From Pavlovales sp. CCMP2436 (Eukaryota > Haptophyta > Pavlovophyceae > Pavlovales): DNA of 11,552 bases. Below, in pieces: positions 1 through 7,939 of this stretch. Position numbers and translations under genes: made by a program. The notes under the pieces are model-generated. The model made no database searches, was not told the DNA's origin, and saw only the letters and a list, made by a program, of their open reading frames with translations. The number at the start of each line of letters is the position of its first letter. Within the stretch, counting starts at the first letter, position 1. The stretch covers positions 67,469-79,020 of the forward strand of contig MU631862.1 of the NCBI GenBank assembly GCA_026770615.1, read 5' to 3'.

Positions 1-130
1 AGAAAAGAAACAGAAGGGGGGGGGATAAGAAGAAGAAGAAGAAAGAAGGTAGAAGAAGACGGAGAAATGAAAAAAAAAAGGGGGGGGGGGGGTAGACGCA
101 CCCATCTTCGAATGAACCAAAAGCCACCGG
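1..130. repeat. Purine-rich low-complexity tract with GAA repeats and a long G run
   Basis: The plus strand is almost pure A and G up to about base 92. It holds a short run of GAA triplets near 31-45, a G run near 16-24 and a longer G run near 80-92. No coding potential is visible. On the minus strand this is a polypyrimidine tract lying 3' of the glycosyltransferase-like gene, so it could be intronic or intergenic. Homopolymer lengths in such a tract are prone to sequencing error. Confidence 0.7.
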
Positions 131-250
131 GTGTGTTGCGCACTGCGAACACACACGAGCAGAGCACACTCCGCTCGAATTCGCCTTCGAATGTACCAAT
201 GTAGGTATGATAAATCAGCCCGCAATGACCATAGGAGACAATCGTTCCAG

Positions 251-1974
251 TTACGGAGTCAGATGCTGAGATGGACATGTCGATGTTCCATTTTGCGACA
301 ATATCCAGAGGCGTGTCCGTAGTAGCGTAATAAAAACAAGTAGTCCAGTATTCATAACGCCAGAAGATGTAAGTCTCGGACGTATTTTTTTTTGAAGGAA
401 ATCACCTGGGATTTTTTATGCTTATTTATATATGGAGCAGGCCATGAGGGGGGGGGAGGCACTCACCACTTGGGTCCTGGCTGGCAAAGTTTGCAAATAC
501 GACTAGGTCGTTCGCGGGACCGGCAGCGCGATCCAAGACGGAAGAGAGTGAATTCGGCAGAGAGAGGAACAGAGCGTCGGCGTCGATCCACACGACCCAA
601 CTTGCTATGAAGAGTAGTATTGGTAGTGTTGTAGGGTTGGAGGTGGGGGCAGGGCGTGTGGTTATTCGATAATTGGTGGTATTGTTATTCGTATTCGTTT
701 TGAAGTGGGTGGGCAGAGAGACTAAGATGGCGGCGTAAATCAAGATGGCATCGGCACAAATCGCCATTATAGGGTTAGGGTCAGGATCACGGTCAGGGTC
801 AGGGGGGGGGCAGGGGAGGTGGGGTCGTCAACTAGGATTTTCTGTGAGTTGGGAAGGGCTGAGAAAAGGGCAAAGGGAAAGGGCAAGGGGTACCCGTAGG
901 TCAATAGCAATACCAAACCAATATCAGTGCTAGGGCTAGAGCCAGGGCTACAGGGGTCACGGGCAATAAGAAACCGCAGCGTTAAGAAACTGAGCCTCGT
1001 TTTTTGTGCCCTTCGATAGTAATTTAAGCAAATTTTAACCATTGTTTGTATGTATTTTGCTTAGAAACTGAACCTCAGCTTTGAATTCGCCGTTCTTATT
1101 GTTCGCGATCCCCTGTAGGGCTAGGGGTCATATCATCCCAGGCGCAGCTGGATAGACGAGAGGGATTCACTCCTCGGAGTGACGTCTTCGTGAATTTGAC
1201 GAGAGGGATCGGAATACCCCAAAAAAAAAATGTCATAATGGGCCATACCGTGCGGAAGGAATCTCTCGAACAGCAGGAGTCGCATCCAGTGGGGCGTATA
1301 CTTGTTCGGCTGGCTGAGCACGCTCATGTTAGGCGCGCCTGGCTGCGCAGCTGCGTGCGCGAGCTCAGCGCCGCGTAGCCCCGTATCCGAGCTTGGGAAA
1401 GCACCCGTGTCTTGGCGCTCGATGAAAAGGGAATGGCCGTGCAGTGCCGCATAGCACCTCCAGTTCTCCTGTTGCCAGACGAGCGAGAGCAGTGGGAGTC
1501 AGCTGTGTCCCTGGCAGTGGGGTGGCTATAGGCACTCTGACTGCAGAGGTTGTAGCTCCCGGGAGGTGGCAGCAGGCGCAGCACCTCGTAAGCCCGCACG
1601 CCCTCCTCGCCGCTGCGGGGCCATCCTGAGCGGTCCTTGCGCATCTGCTTTGCGGCGTGGCCGGGCGGCGAGAAGGTGATGATCGTGACGGCCGTCGCCA
1701 GCGTCGGCGATTGGAGCGCGACACTGTCGAGCCTCGCGTCGCTCGTGCCGTACGCGAGCACCAGTCCGACTGCCAATGCGGCCACGCCTCCCGCCAGCAA
1801 CGCGGCGCACGAGCGAGCGAGGCGCGGCCAACGCTGCTCGTCGAAGCGCCTCCGCGCCGAGTCGCCGCCGCCGACGAACGCGCTCGTCTCATCACACTGG
1901 TCGTCATCGTGCGTCCAAATCGAATCGCGATCATTGGCAGCGAGGCGCGCGCCGAGCGCGGAGCCGCAGTCCAT
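251..1974 (-). CDS. Type II membrane glycosyltransferase, GT34 (GMA12/MNN10)-like, four exons, 3' end uncertain
   Basis: Proposed exons are 1974-1585, 1468-1249, 604-467 and 405-251; introns are 116, 644 and 61 nt. Splice phases agree at every junction (0, 1, 1) and donors are GTGCTG, GTATGG and GTGAGT. The start ATG at 1974 has G at -3 and +4. The model gives 300 residues. There is one membrane span at about 53-75 after a charged N-terminus, the signal-anchor layout of Golgi glycosyltransferases. Motifs follow in family order: VTIITFSP at 96-103; ENWRCYAALHGH at 131-142, like the NK..YA..HGY block; HWMR at 190-193; WIDADALF at 209-216 with the DxD metal/nucleotide-sugar site at 211-213; and GVMNTG at 265-270. 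GT34 enzymes transfer galactose, mannose or xylose; donor and acceptor here are unknown. After residue 274 the frame loses family resemblance and stops at TAA (253-251). A frame change, a further intron or exons beyond the window are all possible. Confidence 0.72.
605..1248 (-). other. Intron 2 of the glycosyltransferase-like gene, with GGGTCA/GGGCTA-type repeats
   Basis: This 644-nt intron has donor GTATGG and acceptor ATAG and joins two phase-1 exon ends, giving HASWVVWIDADAL across the junction. It is AT-richer than its exons. Around 775-804 the plus strand has five near-perfect six-base units (TTAGGG, TCAGGA, TCACGG, TCAGGG, TCAGGG), and a looser GGGCTA-like stretch lies near 928-962. Direct copies of an AGAAACTGA.CCTC word occur near 985 and 1063. 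No open frame inside it resembles a protein. Confidence 0.6.
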
Positions 1975-2846
1975 CTCTGTGCTTCGGCGCGCGTGCTCTC
2001 GTGCTCTACGATGAATCCGCCAGCTCAGATCTCGTGTTGCTCAAGGATATCCGCCATCGTGGGAATGGTCCTTCACCAAGGAAGGGAATGGTCGGAACTT
2101 TTTCCTTCCGGAGGAATGCGAGGGCTCGCGTCTGGGTGCGGTGGCTCCCGGAGAAGCGCCAAACCCCCATATCATTCTGGCATTCCCCGGGCGAAGGCTA
2201 TTCAACGCGGGCCGAGTCAGCGACGCGCGCGCAGGGGCCTGTCAGGCGGGCCGCGCAACAGTCGGCATGCTGGGCGAGGGCGCGCACGTCGGTTGTCCCT
2301 CATTTTGTAAATGGCTCGGTTGCTAGTTCGTTATTGCGTTTACGCGATCTGAAAACTACTCATTAAATATTTAGATTTTTTAAATCGATTATTTTTTATT
2401 TCTTTAAACTACGACTTACTTATAAGAATGGGTTAGCAGACGGTGGGTTGTGGACTCAGGTCGCGTGAACGCCCAGGCAAATTGCCTAGGCGTTTACGCG
2501 TGAAGCCGCCTCAAGCGGCGTCATCAGTTGCGCCGTCGAGTTCCCCGTCATCAGTTGCGTCGTCAATTGTGGAGCGGCTGTCAGTGTTTAGTCTGACAGT
2601 CAGACAGTCTGTGTCACGGTGTCCACGGTGTCGACTTGGTACTGAGGCCCAATACTCGGAGTTTGGGCAGGGTCAAGCCCGTATGCCTTCGGGCTGCAAG
2701 TCGGGGACGTTAAAAGATCTATTATAAAACGTCGATGATAGGTCGAACGAGCGGAATAATTAATTTCGTTAGACAAACTAACTATTTAACTCATTTTTAA
2801 ATGTAACTCTCAATTTTGAGTGTAACTCTTAATTAAGAGTTACACT
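1975..2846. other. Spacer between the glycosyltransferase-like and SHOCT genes
   Basis: No gene is supported here. The GC-rich part at 1975-2310 would hold the promoter of the minus-strand glycosyltransferase-like gene. Open frames on the plus strand across it extend from shadows of exon 1 and show no protein family. It includes a 17-base word at 2109-2125 that recurs at 11118-11134. An AT-rich patch lies at about 2336-2425. Hairpins lie at 2462-2500, 2505-2519 (GCCGC/GCGGC) and 2676-2695 (AGCCCG/CGGGCT). Two GTCATCAGTTGCG copies lie between about 2519 and 2562. Bases 2735-2846 are AT-rich and form the 3' flank of the SHOCT gene. Confidence 0.6.
2462..2500. repeat. 39-bp hairpin with 19-bp arms
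   Basis: Arms at 2462-2480 and 2482-2500 pair at 17 of 19 positions around one central base; the core is GGCAA-A-TTGCC. A shorter GCCGC/GCGGC stem follows at 2505-2519. There is no adjacent T run on either strand to suggest a terminator. It may be a relic of a foldback element. Confidence 0.75.
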
Positions 2847-2847
2847 C
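2818..2847. repeat. Perfect 30-bp palindrome at the 3' end of the SHOCT gene
   Basis: The 15 bases GAGTGTAACTCTTAA are followed exactly by their reverse complement, centred between 2832 and 2833. The palindrome shares one base with the minus-strand TAG stop (2849-2847), so the transcript would carry a perfect stem at the start of its 3' UTR. A diverged copy of GTAACTC lies just beyond it near 2803. Whether it acts in RNA (3'-end or stability signal) or DNA (dyad site) cannot be told from sequence. Confidence 0.85.
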
Positions 2848-3863
2848 TATGAGTCCAGCCTGCGGAGGATGGCCGACTTGACCTTCTCAAACTCCTCGTG
2901 TTCGAGCAGCCCCAGATCGCGCAGCTTGTTCGCGTGCTCGATCGTCAGCTTCTCCAGCCGGTCTGTCCTCTGCGGCGAGATCGGCCGGGATTCGTGGTCG
3001 AAGAATGGGAGCTCGTCGCGGCCACAGAAGTCCGATAAGGAAGTGGACACTATCGGCGGTGGCTCGTTCACCTGCGTGGTTGCCACGTAGCGGCTAGATC
3101 GGGCGCCGCTGTTGCGCCGGCAGGCAGCGGGCACGTCGCGCTCAGAAGTCGCGGGTGAGAGCGGCTTGGCCACCTTCACCTTGGGACTGCGCGGCGAGAG
3201 CTCGATGCTCTTTCGGCGAGCCAGCGGCGGCCTGCGGTGCTCCCATTGTACCGGTGAGAGGTCCGCGATGTCGAGCCTGGGCAAGCCCTTGGCGGTGAAA
3301 TTGGCGAACGGCAGCTCGCGACTCGACCGGCGGCCGGCGTACGGTTGCCGCTCCTCGCGGGGGGACAGCTCGCGCGGGTGCAGCTCCTGGCGAGGGAGCA
3401 GCTCCTCGCGGGGGGGCAGCTCGCGCGGGGAGTCGAACCTCCACCCTGTATCGGCCCAGTGGAGGGTCTCGGCGTCCGAAACTTCGGATAGGCGCAGCCA
3501 GGCGCTGGCAGGCGGAGACGGGGAGTCGTCCTCAAGCTCCTGCACCTCGTCGTCACCGCTCCCCGCCGTCGAGCCCCTGGACGACTGGCTCAGCCCGTCA
3601 TCAGTCTCACGTTCGCCGAATTCGCGCTCAGACACCATCGAGTTCGTCGAGGCCCAAGAGGCGCAGGTCACCATCACGCTCGGCCATCGCGAGCCGGCGA
3701 GTGTCCTGCCTGCGGGAATCAGAAGTGTCGGCGCGCGCCTCCGCTTTGGTAGGGTCAGCATCGACGACGGTCGCGGTGACAGCCGCGGCGACGGTCGCGG
3801 CGATGGCCGGTGCAGGCTCAGATTAGTCGGGGATGCGGCGATGCGGCCGTCATATTGCCGCAT
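2847..3863 (-). CDS. Ser/Pro/Arg-rich protein with C-terminal SHOCT-like domain
   Basis: From ATG at 3863 to TAG at 2849-2847 the frame codes for 338 residues without an intron. The first ~300 residues are low complexity: SPRPSPRLSPRPSS at 21-34, an acidic patch near 104-114, and an imperfect SPRELPPREELLPRQELHP-type repeat at about 145-171 that at DNA level is a GC-rich repeat near 3356-3430. This suggests disorder and many SP/RxxS phosphosites. Residues ~302-334 (RLEKLTIEHANKL..LGLLEHEEFEKVK) match the SHOCT pattern, a short helix-turn-helix at protein C-termini used in oligomerisation or partner binding. Function is unknown. The open frame continues upstream of the ATG to about 3920 (…SPSFRSPSP) with the same composition but no ATG, so a 5' exon may be missing. 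It runs convergently to nothing on its 3' side and lies head-to-head with the retroelement relic. Confidence 0.68.
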   Translation of the reverse strand: MRQYDGRIAASPTNLSLHRPSPRPSPRLSPRPSSMLTLPKRRRAPTLLIPAGRTLAGSRWPSVMVTCASWASTNSMVSEREFGERETDDGLSQSSRGSTAGSGDDEVQELEDDSPSPPASAWLRLSEVSDAETLHWADTGWRFDSPRELPPREELLPRQELHPRELSPREERQPYAGRRSSRELPFANFTAKGLPRLDIADLSPVQWEHRRPPLARRKSIELSPRSPKVKVAKPLSPATSERDVPAACRRNSGARSSRYVATTQVNEPPPIVSTSLSDFCGRDELPFFDHESRPISPQRTDRLEKLTIEHANKLRDLGLLEHEEFEKVKSAILRRLDS

Positions 3864-3924
3864 CGGGGACGGGCTGCGAAACGACGGCGAGACGTCGGCG
3901 CCTTTGCGAACGAGCAAGTTAACT

Positions 3925-3946
3925 CAAGTTTCAGGCAAGTTTCAGG
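3925..3946. repeat. Two tandem copies of an 11-base unit
   Basis: CAAGTTTCAGG occurs twice head-to-tail, preceded by a partial copy (CAAGTTAACT). It lies between the SHOCT gene and the retroelement relic and may be a local slippage or junction repeat. Confidence 0.7.
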
Positions 3947-4040
3947 CTCTACATTCAAGAATTCATCGATGAATCCAATGTCTTTGCCCCGAATCGAAAT
4001 CGCCGCGGTGGAAATTCGAAGGTTCGGGAGGGTGCAGGTC

Positions 4041-5432
4041 CTGGGTGCAGGCGGAACGAGAGCCACTGATCCATATAGCCGCTCAAAACAGATGCTCGCC
4101 AAGCATCCGCCCAGGAGGTCCCCCGTGCCAGCGGTCATCCCGGGCCTCGACACCACCGACTGCCTCGTTGTCGGCGTCACGGAGACGGGGGAGTCATACC
4201 GGGGGCTCAAGACCGACAAGGCCCAGGGTGCCTCATCTTGGCGGTACTAGTACTTATCCCACTCGCTCCAACGGAGCCCTTCGTGGGCGATGCCGCACGC
4301 CACGTGCTCGGGTCGCACGCCTGGCTGGCTTCGTCCTTTACCAACGGTGATTTGCCTCCCTGGTTCTACTTCGTCTTCTGCGCAGCGCGGTGCGTGCCGC
4401 TCCGCAAGTGCGCAGTCCAGGCCGGCGTGGCGGAGTCTGCGCGGCCGATCGGCATCTCGTGTGCGCTGAGACGGGGGCTCACCAAGGGAGTCTTCCTCCA
4501 CAAGGGCCTCCGCGGCGAGATCGAGGACTACCTCTTTCCGCAGCAGCTAGGCGTCCTCGTCTCCGCGGGTGGCACGAAGCTCATCTTTGGCGCCCGCGAG
4601 GTGCTTGAGAACCCCAGCTTCTGCATCGCCGGATCCGACTTCTACAATGCCTTCAACGAGGGCGTCCGCGCGGAGATGATCAAGCGCACCCTCGCCAGCT
4701 TCCCTGGCCTGGCGCCGCTCGCACGCCTCTTCTACGCCACGCTCGCCCCCAAGTACCCGATCGTTGTCACCGGCAAGGGCAGCGGCCTTGTACCAATGGG
4801 CAAGGACGGCGAGTCCGGCGTTGTACAAGGGTCGGTGGAGGCTGGAGTCGCCTTCGCGATCTCCATCAACCCCGAGCTGCAGGCGCTCGACGCCGAGCTA
4901 CGTCCTCGCGGCGGGTGCGCGCGCGCTGGCCACGACGACGTACGGGCGGTCGGCCCGCCCCACATCGTCTTCGCGGCGATGCAGCGCTTCCATGACGCGC
5001 TTTACGCGCGGCTCGGCCTCGTAGTGCAGCCGGCTATTTGCGAGTGCTGAATCGACGAGGCCTACATCGACTCTCTCGACGCCCACCGCGGCCTGGTGAC
5101 GCGCAGCCACCTGCTCGACGGCGTGACCCCACACTACGGCGTCATGTGCTACGGCGTCCCCATCGGCTCCGAGGAGTACATTAAGCTTTCCCTAGCTGGC
5201 AAGTGTGACGAGATCGCACGCATCTCAACTAAGCTAATCACTTCGCTCGGCTCGTCACACAAGCAGCATCTCTGGCTCTTGACCCTCCTCTCCACCGCGC
5301 GCAAATTTGAGTACTTTCGCGGCACTGCTACCCGGACCACTCGCGCGAGGCGTGCACCCGTTTCGACGCGATCATCCACGCGCAGACGACGCACGCGCTC
5401 GGGGTCTCGCTAGACGGCGACCAATTCGCGAC
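4041..5432 (+). pseudogene. Decayed non-LTR-type reverse transcriptase, 5' part (fingers, palm, start of thumb)
   Basis: Conserved blocks of a LINE-type RT appear in order but in changing frames. First, MLAKHPP (4092) and KAQGASSWRY, the sA.GPSGW block, end at an in-frame TAG at 4248-4250. A frameshift follows, then one frame to 5050 carries VPLRK, RPIGISCALRR, QLGVLVSAGG, and motif A SDFYNAFNE with its aspartate. Next come GVVQGS, the degraded GDP.GP block, and motif C as GHDDV.AVGPP instead of YADD. A TGA at 5048-5050 interrupts it; the same frame resumes with GVPIGSEEYIKL and KQHLWLL. Near 5325 another frameshift leads to HAQTTHALGVSLDGDQFAT, where the gene is cut by the palindromic element. 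The element would have copied its RNA into DNA at the target; this copy cannot. Similar RTs occur in algae and oomycetes; I cannot name the clade. Confidence 0.8.
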
Positions 5433-5456
5433 CGGAAGTACGACCAGTTCGCACCC
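5418..5456 (+). repeat. Duplicated target sequence at left flank of the palindromic insertion
   Basis: CGACCAATTCGCGACC (5419-5434 region) still encodes DQFAT in the RT frame. A second imperfect copy, CGACCAGTTCGC-ACCC, follows at about 5441-5456. A third, CGAATCAGTTCGCGACCC, lies at about 6210-6228, where the RT resumes as NQFATRLAL. The outer copies agree at about 20 of 24 positions, so they look like an aged target-site duplication of unusual length. Confidence 0.6.
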
Positions 5457-5485
5457 AAGACTCATTTGAATCAGAATCACCGCTT

Positions 5486-6170
5486 TTCAAATTAGCCTGA
5501 AACGGCCAAGCGGGTCTTGGACCCGCTACAGAATACACCACGTGTTCTTTGATGCGAGAGCGCTTTGGGCCACTCGGAGGTGGGGTCGCGGACAAACACG
5601 ACTGCTTTACTTGCTGCGCTCTTCAGGGTCACCCCACGCTGGGCCAGTTGGGCCGTCTCAAACGGAGAGCTGTGCGCACCGCTTCCTTCATGCCTTCGAA
5701 CACTGCGGCCGTGAAGTGCCGTCCAGAACGCGCACTAGGCGGGCACTGTGAGCGCCAGCGACTTGAAGTGGGCGTGAACGCCATGAGACAGGCGACGCCA
5801 GCCAGCGAGAGGCATGCAGATGACGTTCGTTGAGCAGGTGCGTGCCGTTTGTCGCGAGGTGCGTGCGCTCGCGCTCACACTGCCCGCTGCTCACAGTGCC
5901 ACCCTGCGCGCGCGTTATCTCCTCGCTTCACGGCCGCATTGTTCGAAGGCATGAAGGAGGCGGCGCGCACAGCTCTCCGTTTGAGACGGGCCCAACTGGC
6001 CCAGCGTGGGGCGACCCTGGAAAGCGCAGCAAGTAAAGCAGTCGTGTTCGGGCTCGACCCCACCTCCGAGTGGCCCGAACCGCTCTCGCACCAAGGATGC
6101 CGGGGTGTTTAACTTGTGTCCCCCGCTGAGGGACAAGTGACGTTTCAGGATTTTTTTTGTCTGCATTTGA
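5486..6170. mobile_element. Long palindromic (foldback/MITE-like) element inserted in the RT relic
   Basis: The arms at 5553-5716 and 5926-6090 are inverted copies about 165 bp long with high identity and one single-base indel. Weaker matching continues outward (CCTGAAACG and TTTCAAAT in both arms, to about 5486 and 6170). It also continues inward (GGCACTGTGAGC in both), leaving a loop of roughly 5770-5880. Each arm end has a small stem: GCGGGTCTTGGACCCGC at 5510-5526, and ACTTG..TCCC/GGGACAAGT near 6114-6140. Both arms yield the same hypothetical peptide when read from outside, merely because they are inverted copies. No transposase is present, so it would be non-autonomous. It interrupts the RT between DQFAT and its duplicate, so it is the younger insertion. 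Confidence 0.82.
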
Positions 6171-6205
6171 AATTACTTAAATTGGCGCCTTTTTTTTATT
6201 AAATT

Positions 6206-7522
6206 TGACGACGAATCAGTTCGCGACCCGCCTCGCGCTTCCCCGCCGCTACCGTGGCGACGGACTTTGGCAAATGGTCGACATATCGCCGGCCGCCTTC
6301 TGTGGCGCCAAGGTGCAGGCGGTGCCAGCCTTTCTCGATGTGTGGGCCGACGCGACCAACCCGGCCAGCGACGTCACGCAGCGCGGGATGCTCGAGCTGC
6401 CGCAGGTCGAGCGCACGTTGGGGCGGAACGTTCTCCTTTGTGGACATGCAGCAGCACGGCTGGCGCGCGTACCAGCTGCCGTCTTCCGGGGCAGGCTCTC
6501 TGCCACCGCCGCTACAGGGACAGGCCTTCCGCCGCTGCTGGCTTGCGCTGCAGCAGGAGGCCGGCATCACCGCAGGAGCGGGGCCCAACGGAGATCGGCC
6601 AACCCTTGTGCTTCACCTACCTCCAGAGGAGGCCTGGCCGACGGTGCGCAAGAGTGCCGGCAGGCCGTGCCTTAACATGCAGAAGGACCTCACCGACGAC
6701 CTGGAGTCTCACCGGTACGACGTGCTCAAGATGCAGATCAGCGCACTCCCCCGCGGTGACCGCGCCGTACACCTCCTCAGGAGCCTCGACCGCAACAGCT
6801 CCGCCTGGATCGCTGCACTTCCGGGCGGCTACGGGCTCTGCACCACCGGCGAGTGGGTAGAGATCACCGCGCGCTTCTTCGGCGTCCAGAGCCCCATCTG
6901 CGCCGGCCTCGTCGCGCGCGGCACCTGGCTCTTCGGCCGCCTCATCGACGCGTACGGGGACAACCTCGTCGCGGCCACCGGCGCAGGCGTCACCGGCGGC
7001 CACATCGCCAAGCACCGGCACGACCCGATCCTCGCCCTCATTGCAAAGTTAGCGAGGTTTGTGGGTGCGTACGCGCGCACCGAGGCTGTAGACATCTTCG
7101 GCTCGGTGCTCGCTGCCAACCCAGCGGCCTAAAACCTCTTGGAGGCCCGCGCGCTGACCTTCTGCCCCCCAGGCGGCGATCCGTTCACAGCCCTCGCGAT
7201 CGGCGCCTTTGGGGAGTTTTCGGACGGCCTGGAAGTGCTAGTTGCCGACTTTGCCAGCATGGGCGCACGCGCTCTGCGAGGGTAGACGGGTGCACCCTCC
7301 GAGAAGCTTGCACGCACTGCCCTCCTGTGGAAGATGCGGCAGGGGATTGGCATGTGCGCCCTGCAGGGGCACGCAAAGGTCATCATCTCGCGCGCGCGAA
7401 TGGAGAACATCGACGGCGGCGGCACGGCACACTTCGGCGCGGACGACGACGGCACCGAGACTTGGGCTGAGGACGCATACCACCAGCGACAGGAGTCGCG
7501 GTTGTGGCATGATGCCGCGTAG
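6206..7522 (+). pseudogene. Decayed reverse transcriptase, 3' part (post-thumb C-terminal domain)
   Basis: This is the continuation of the RT relic beyond the palindromic insertion. It reads NQFATRLALPRRYRGDGLWQ, then VDISPAAFCGAKVQAVPAFLD, the region found after the thumb in related algal RTs, up to about 6425. After a frameshift, one frame runs from about 6430 to the TAG at 7520-7522, broken by TAA at 7130-7132 and TAG at 7283-7285. Its readable blocks include WIAALPGGYGLCTTGEW, ARFFGVQSPICAG, DAYGDNLVAATG, and a KHRHDPILALIA stretch resembling the GDH.L.C…H…R end of these elements. No endonuclease motif (REL or APE type) is evident. Together with the 5' part it gives a relic of roughly 2.7 kb excluding the insert. 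No poly-A tail or terminal repeat marking the 3' end could be found. Confidence 0.75.
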
Positions 7523-7698
7523 ACCCACCACCTGGGCGATCACTGGCTGAGCCCGTCCACACACTGGATTTGCCTGACTGCTGCCTGCCTGTCTTCCTAT
7601 TCAGGAAGTCAGGTTGAAATCCGAATTAGTGGCCAGTCAGGGAGGAAATTGTGAAAAAGTCCGGTGAAAATCCCCCGGAGTATCTTACGAACCGGGTT

Positions 7699-7777
7699 GG
7701 GCACAGAGGACTTAGATGCAGATTTTTGAATGGGGCGGCGCCTCATTCACGAATCTGCATCTAACTCCGCTGTGCCC
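7699..7777. repeat. 79-bp near-perfect hairpin
   Basis: The dyad is centred on base 7738, and about 35 of 39 positions pair, counting one G-T. Outer stem: GGGCACAG/CTGTGCCC. Middle: TTAGATGCAGATT/AATCTGCATCTAA. Inner: TGAATG/CATTCA closing on GGCGGCGCC. It lies within the 7612-8138 element, and its right arm starts the 105-bp repeat. Confidence 0.85.
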
Positions 7778-7939
7778 CATCAGGAACCATAACTTTCTTA
7801 CCGCTTCCGAGCGCTGAGAATCGGAAACGTGTGAAGGGGGTGGCGCCCCATTCACGAATCTGCATCTAACTCCTTTGTGCTCCATAGGGAACCACAACTT
7901 TCTTATCGCTTCCGAGCGCTGAGAATCGGAAATGTTAGT
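7744..7939. repeat. Tandem repeat, two copies with 105-bp period
   Basis: CATTCACGAATCTGCATCTA begins at 7744 and again at 7849. Most of the unit that follows, including ACTTTCTTACCGCTTCCGAG and GCGCTGAGAATCGGAAA, is repeated with a few changes. The second copy is cut short around 7939. This explains why a minus-strand reading frame here shows an internally repeated peptide; it is not a gene. Confidence 0.85.

Noticed and set aside
1657..2366. Long plus-strand open frames across 1657-2366
   Set aside because: They are antisense to glycosyltransferase exon 1, Arg/Ala/Ser-rich as expected of GC-rich shadow frames, and match no family.
2443..2727. 94-residue plus-strand frame with a CPRC motif
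   Set aside because: It spans hairpins and short repeats, has no family resemblance and lacks support for a start.
3112..3972. 286-residue plus-strand open frame
   Set aside because: It is a Ser/Gly/Arg-rich shadow of the SHOCT gene; the minus strand has the better C-terminal domain and repeat logic.
5549..6166. Two small frames giving nearly the same peptide on opposite strands
   Set aside because: They are the two arms of the palindromic element; there is no start context or family match.
4041..7522. LTR retrotransposon
   Set aside because: No long terminal repeats, protease, integrase or gag motifs are visible; the RT blocks are of non-LTR type.
7744..7939. CRISPR-like array
   Set aside because: Only two 105-bp copies with no spacer pattern, in a eukaryotic context.
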